Assembly: GCA_964405335.1 (NCBI GenBank)
Contig: CAYONP010000030.1
Location: 1 to 56,889, forward strand
Direction of reading: 5' to 3'
From: CAYONP01 sp964405335
Lineage (GTDB): Bacteria; Armatimonadota; UBA10988
Length of the DNA stretch: 56,889 bases
Shown piece after piece: positions 53,619 through 56,889 of this stretch. Each line of letters begins with the position of its first letter. Within the stretch, counting starts at the first letter, position 1. The notes beneath the pieces were generated by a model, which saw only the letters and a program-made list of their open reading frames with translations, ran no database searches and was not told the DNA's origin. Made by a program: the position numbers and the translations under genes.

Positions 53619-54191
53619 TCAGCTCTTGTTCAGCACCAGCGTTCCGGTCGCCGTGCCGCCACCGGTGAAGTTGACCGTGTAGTTGACCGTGATCGTCGTG
53701 TCGGTGACCGTGCCGGTCAGGTCGACCGTGTCGATGCCCGGGTTGGGCACGTTGGTGATGGTGCCGGTCAGGTTGCCGTCGCTGTCGACGGTCAGTTGCA
53801 GGTCGCCCAGTTCGCCGAAGGCGCCGTTGAAGTCGGCGGAGTCGGCGTCGACCGGGATGTCGAACGGGATCGGCGCCGGGTCGTCGCCGCCGAACACGCC
53901 ACCGTCGAGGTTGAAGGTGCCGGTCAGGTTGCCGCTCGTGCCGTCCACGGCCGCCTGCATGTCGCCGGCGCCACTGCTGCCGAAGGTGGCGTTGTTCCAC
54001 TGGCCGGTGTAGTTGCCGGCGACATCCTGTGCGGTCAGGCCATTCGTGCCGTTGTCGCCGTTGTCGCCATTGTCCCCGTTGTCGCCATTGTCGCCATTGT
54101 CGCCGCTGAGGAGACCGCTATCGCTGCAGGCGCCGAGGATGCCGGCCGCGGCGATGCCGCTCAGCAACTGCAGAATCTCGCGTCGTTCCAT
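53619..54191 (-). CDS. Putative lipoprotein with GDN tract
   Basis: This encodes 190 residues from the ATG at 54191 (GGAGGG upstream). The N-terminus is Tat/lipoprotein-like (MERREILQLLSG...ILGACSDS). A tract of about six Gly-Asp-Asn units follows (residues about 30-48), encoded by 9-base-like tandem repeats near 54039-54110. The rest is a beta-rich domain with Asn/Thr/Gly turns (GNYTGQW, GNLTGTF, GNLTGTI), suggesting an extracellular beta-sandwich or repeat protein. Copy number of the tract may vary between strains. Function unknown. Confidence 0.7.
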   Translation of the reverse strand: MERREILQLLSGIAAAGILGACSDSGLLSGDNGDNGDNGDNGDNGDNGTNGLTAQDVAGNYTGQWNNATFGSSGAGDMQAAVDGTSGNLTGTFNLDGGVFGGDDPAPIPFDIPVDADSADFNGAFGELGDLQLTVDSDGNLTGTITNVPNPGIDTVDLTGTVTDTTITVNYTVNFTGGGTATGTLVLNKS

Positions 54192-54272
54192 CCGGACCCT
54201 CCTTCCGGTACGTCGAAGGCATGGTGGGGCGCGGCGCGCGTCCAGGCAAGGCTCACCCGGCCAGCAGCGCGG
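54181..54272. repeat. 92-bp duplicated segment, copy A (copy B 55433-55524)
   Basis: Bases 54213-54272 match 55465-55524 with one or two differences, and the 92-bp windows align end to end. Copy A spans the start of the GDN lipoprotein gene and its leader; copy B is the same leader joined to a different sequence and to the 3' tail of the PIN toxin at 55505. Confidence 0.75.
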
Positions 54273-54665
54273 AATAGCTGGCCAGGATGGCCGCCTTTGG
54301 CGCTCGCTGCCGCCAGCCCGTCGTGGGTCCGCTCCGCGCTGGACCGGCGTTCGAACTGAGCGGCGGCGACGACAACGTGAAAGCCCAGCTCCCGCGCCGC
54401 GGAGACGGTGTCGAGCTACACTCCCAGGGCGCCGAGCGACACGCCGCGCTGCTTCAGCGTCGCCATCACGTCGAGCAGCTTCGGCTTCGACCGCGCAGCG
54501 GTCCAGGCGAACGACGGCTAGCGTGTCGCCGCGTCTGGACTGGTCCAGGAGGGCGGCCAGGCCGGGGCGCCGGAACGTCGTCTCCGAGCTCACCTCCCCA
54601 AACACGCGGACGGCGCCGCTGCTGGCCGTCCATGCCCTGATCGTCGGTGGACATAGGGGCGTATT
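54260..54665 (-). pseudogene. Decayed serine recombinase (Tn3-type resolvase)
   Basis: On the minus strand the sequence begins near 54665 with LEYAPMSTDDQGMDGQQRRR, a resolvase N-terminus. It continues in another frame with VFGEVSSETTFRRPGLAALL and DTLAVVRLDR, then in a third frame with LLDVMATLKQRGVSLGALGV, a TAG, and RELGFHVVVAAAQFERRSSA, ERTHDGLAAASAKGG. The order matches the catalytic domain of serine resolvases, but several frameshifts and a stop make it dead. It ends by running into a tail resembling the 3' end of the neighbouring PIN-toxin genes. Confidence 0.7.
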
Positions 54666-54738
54666 CGAGGATGTGTAACATCGGTAAAACGAAACGCTGC
54701 GCGGGGCGCCACCGCTTGCTCGGAAGGGGCTGAGCGCT

Positions 54739-55182
54739 TCAGAAGAGCTCCTCAGCCAGCGCGACGATGATGCCCGCAGGGCCTCGCATGTAGCAGAGCC
54801 TGTATTGGTCCTCGTACTGGACCACATCGCCGATCAGTTCGGCGCCGTGGGCGCGCATGTGGGCGACGGTATCATCGACGCTTTCGACGGCGAACATGAC
54901 GCTGCGGAGGCCCAGCGCGTTCGCCGGCGCGATCGCCGGTTCGATCTCGACCAGTTCGGGGCTGCGGAACTTCGTCAGCTCAAGCCGCCCGAGCCCATCT
55001 GGAGTCCGCATCATGACGATGTCAACTTGGACGCCTTCGAGCCCGCAGACGCGGTCCACCCAAGGGCCCTCGACCGGCATCCGACCTTCCATCTCCATGC
55101 CGAGCGCGGTGAAATAGGCGATGGCGGACTCGAGCTCGTCGACCACGACGCTGACATGGTCCAATCGCTTGATCGTCATCAT
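54739..55182 (-). CDS. VOC superfamily (glyoxalase/bleomycin-resistance-like) protein
   Basis: This encodes 147 residues. Two beta-alpha-beta-beta-beta modules are visible: KRLDHVSVVVDELESAIAYF...LELTKF and LGLRSVMFAVESVDDTVAHM...GIIVALAE. His8 and Glu near LELTKF, with Glu in the last strand, are metal-ligand candidates. VOC enzymes include glyoxalases, dioxygenases and resistance proteins; the exact type cannot be told. It stands between the resolvase remnant and the toxin genes. Confidence 0.8.
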   Translation of the reverse strand: MMTIKRLDHVSVVVDELESAIAYFTALGMEMEGRMPVEGPWVDRVCGLEGVQVDIVMMRTPDGLGRLELTKFRSPELVEIEPAIAPANALGLRSVMFAVESVDDTVAHMRAHGAELIGDVVQYEDQYRLCYMRGPAGIIVALAEELF

Positions 55183-55504
55183 GCTGCATCCTTAGCCGCT
55201 TCTACGGCGGTCTGAAGAGGGGCGTTCAGCCGTCGCGACGATTCGGCCAGAGGCTGCTGCCGTCCACATACGCCAGCGACCGCTGCGAAACGCACCAACG
55301 CCGCTCCCATCTCCATGAAGCTGTGCCAGCTACCGAATCGGTCCGTCCGCGCCGCCGCATCGACCCGCCAGCCGATGCCGCCGGTATCGTGCGTCACCAC
55401 CCGTTCTGCCCGGAGGAGCTGGTGCAATCCCGCGTCGTTCCATCCCGACGCACCGTCGGACGTGTCGAAGGCATGGTGGGTCGCGGCGCGCGTCCAGGCA
55501 AGGC
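55183..55504. other. Interval with a duplicated segment and possible gene remnant
   Basis: About 320 bases. The right end is copy B of the 92-bp duplication (55433-55524). A minus-strand open frame (55179-55508) starts in it and reads a plausible but unrecognised peptide (GSWHSFMEMGAALVRFAAVA). It may be a fused remnant rather than a gene. Confidence 0.35.
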
Positions 55505-55933
55505 TCACCCGGCCAGCAGCGCGGTGAACCCGGCCTGGGCGAAGTGGTGGTCGCTGGTCAGCGCCTCGGTCAGCCCGCGCTGCTGCATGACCACAAAGCT
55601 GGCGCAGTCGACCAGGGACCAGCGTTTGTCGAGCCGCTGGGCCATCAAGTCGCGCGCCGCCAGATCCAGCTCGGGCGTGATGTGCACGACCTCCACACCG
55701 TCGCTGTGGTACAGCGTGTCGATGAACGCGACCAGCCGGGCTGGAGGATAGCGCAGGCGGCCAAGCAACAGGCCCGTCAGCTCGGCAATCACGTAGTTGG
55801 TGGAGACAATGCCGCGTCGCTCTGCCAGTGACGCATCGTAAAGCCTGACCGCGAGATGGTGTGAGGGCTCGTTGCCGTACAGCAGCTTTCCGAAGCCGGC
55901 CGTGTCGACGAAGAGGTCAGGACGCGGGCCCAT
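55505..55933 (-). CDS. vapC: VapC-like PIN-domain toxin
   Basis: This encodes 142 residues from the ATG at 55933, which overlaps the antitoxin end by 17 bases. PIN acidic residues are visible: LFVDTAGFG (Asp), YVIAELTGLLL (Glu), VDCASFVVM (Asp) and TSDHHF (Asp). PIN toxins are metal-dependent RNases that cut tRNA or rRNA. The 3' third is almost identical in DNA to that of the toxin at 56233, although the rest is diverged. Confidence 0.85.
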   Translation of the reverse strand: MGPRPDLFVDTAGFGKLLYGNEPSHHLAVRLYDASLAERRGIVSTNYVIAELTGLLLGRLRYPPARLVAFIDTLYHSDGVEVVHITPELDLAARDLMAQRLDKRWSLVDCASFVVMQQRGLTEALTSDHHFAQAGFTALLAG

Positions 55934-56186
55934 CGCTGCCCTGCCTGCCGCGCATCTTGTCCTCCGCCAAGTCGGCCGACAGCTCGTGGTGCCGATCGGT
56001 CCAGCCCGGCTCGGCGCTTTGGAAAGTCCCAATGAACGCTCGCAACGGATCGACGCCGCGCGCCCGGGCCTGCTTGGCCAGCCACCGCAGGGCCACGTCG
56101 GAGGCGTGGCAGCCAAGCTGCGTCGCCGCTTCGGCAAGCGGTTCGTAAATCTCGTCCGGCAGTTCCAGCGTCAGCGTGTGGCTCAT
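55917..56186 (-). CDS. vapB: VapB-like antitoxin
   Basis: This encodes 89 residues from the ATG at 56186. The N-terminus HTLTLELPDEIYEPLAEAAT has a strand-helix pattern as in RHH/DNA-binding antitoxins. The C-terminal half (PGWTDRHHELSADLAEDKM) would bind the toxin and resembles the partner at 56645. Overlap with the toxin gene supports coupled expression and autoregulation. Confidence 0.75.
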   Translation of the reverse strand: MSHTLTLELPDEIYEPLAEAATQLGCHASDVALRWLAKQARARGVDPLRAFIGTFQSAEPGWTDRHHELSADLAEDKMRGRQGSDGPAS

Positions 56187-56232
56187 CGCGGTCTCGCAGT
56201 CTACTATCGGTCCGGCACGGCGAGGGGTTCCA

Positions 56233-56652
56233 TCACCCGGCCAGCAGCGCGGTGAACCCGGCCTGGACGAAGTGGTGGTCGCTGGTCAGCGCCTCGGTCA
56301 GCCCGCGCTGCTGCATGACCACGAAGCTGGCGCAGTCGACCAGTGACCAGGTCTTGTCGGGGCGTGACTTGAGCAGGTTCCAGGCTTCGGTTTGGAGTTC
56401 GGGGTCGATGTGGATGAGGTCGACCTGCGGTGACGCGGTCAGTCCGTCAACGAACGCGACCAGGCTGTGGTGTGGAATGCGCAATCGGTGTGCGAGCGCA
56501 GTCAGCTCACAGATGATTGGGTTCGTGGTCACCAACCTGCCGTTGTGCGCGAACAGCGCGCGGACGAGGCGCCCAGCGGCCTCGTGCCGGGGTTCGCTGT
56601 CGGCCAGCAGGGCGCCGAGCCCGGCCGTGTCGGCAAAGACCGGCTCAGCCAT
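56233..56652 (-). CDS. vapC: VapC-like PIN-domain toxin
   Basis: This encodes 139 residues from the ATG at 56652, overlapping the antitoxin stop by 8 bases; a TTG start at 56682 is less likely. PIN residues are VFADTAGLG (Asp), PIICELTALA (Glu), LVDCASF (Asp) and TSDHHF. Its last about 38 residues equal those of the toxin at 55505 except for one residue (HHFVQ versus HHFAQ). Confidence 0.85.
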   Translation of the reverse strand: MAEPVFADTAGLGALLADSEPRHEAAGRLVRALFAHNGRLVTTNPIICELTALAHRLRIPHHSLVAFVDGLTASPQVDLIHIDPELQTEAWNLLKSRPDKTWSLVDCASFVVMQQRGLTEALTSDHHFVQAGFTALLAG

Positions 56653-56889
56653 CGAGATGGGCACGACCGCGTAGTTCGTCAAGCAGCATGTCGCCCAGGA
56701 TTTCGTCGTGGCGGTCGGCCCAGCCGGGTTCGCCGGTGCGAGCGATGCCGATCACCTTCAGAAACGGATCCTTGTCGAGCCGCGCCACTTCGCGCTCGAC
56801 GTATTCGCGCGCCAGCTCGTCCGGCCGGCTCCCACGCTCCTCGGCCAGGCGCAGCAGCGGCTCCCAGATCTCGTCCGGCAGTTCCAGCG
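56645..56889 (-). CDS. vapB: VapB-like antitoxin, truncated by window edge
   Basis: The last 80 residues are present, from LELPDEIWEPLLRLAEERGS to a TGA at 56647. Only the first few residues lie beyond the window. The sequence GEPGWADRHDEILGDMLLDE parallels the other antitoxin's toxin-binding part. It overlaps its toxin gene by 8 bases. Confidence 0.75.
   Translation of the reverse strand, partial: LELPDEIWEPLLRLAEERGSRPDELAREYVEREVARLDKDPFLKVIGIARTGEPGWADRHDEILGDMLLDELRGRAHLDG

Overview
This is a GC-rich bacterial scaffold with a 10-N gap at 36145-36154. It is most likely from a metagenome. A Gram-negative (diderm) host is suggested by a predicted outer-membrane porin, several lipoproteins and a PEP-CTERM protein. 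The style of the genes points to a Planctomycetota-like or other PVC/Armatimonadota-like lineage: Gfo/Idh/MocA oxidoreductase with a Tat leader, secreted glycoside hydrolases, large AAA/WD40 proteins, ECF sigma factor pairs, and copper-amine-oxidase-N stalk proteins. I saw no rRNA, tRNA or CRISPR array, so the taxonomic call is weak.

Layout. Positions 1-18040 are mostly secreted and carbohydrate-related genes: a broken metallophosphoesterase/multihaem gene, a GH39-like glycosidase, a porin, a dehydrogenase plus TIM-barrel isomerase pair, three zinc-ribbon membrane proteins, a pentapeptide protein, a propeller-type glycosidase-like protein, an M14 carboxypeptidase, a caspase-like lipoprotein and a GH29 fucosidase. 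Positions 18236-33790 are an accessory island. It holds a DUF262-HEPN pair, a gene graveyard (ATPase, multihaem cytochrome and secreted-protein remnants), a two-gene operon encoding a class III cyclase-TIR-AAA fusion and an AAA-TM-WD40 protein, a decayed Tn3-family transposase, a sigma factor/partner/membrane HAF-propeller operon and a PEP-CTERM protein.

Positions 33786-41061 hold a stalk-domain protein and the complete pyruvate dehydrogenase operon (E1 split by the gap, E2, E3). Positions 41072-44683 are a second accessory island: a second DUF262-HEPN pair with an extra small gene, and a ParA plus small-partner cassette preceded by a palindromic array. Positions 44973-53496 hold a second caspase-like lipoprotein, a Gfo/Idh/MocA oxidoreductase, an unknown two-gene pair, fabI, and an ECF sigma/anti-sigma/TlpA-like run. 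Positions 53619-56889 hold a lipoprotein with a GDN tract, a resolvase remnant, a VOC protein and two VapBC-type toxin-antitoxin pairs.

The most interesting systems are the cyclase-TIR-AAA / AAA-WD40 operon and the two DUF262-HEPN modules. All three look like biological-conflict (defence) genes, and they sit beside transposon and gene debris. Domain calls are by eye from motifs. No database search was run.
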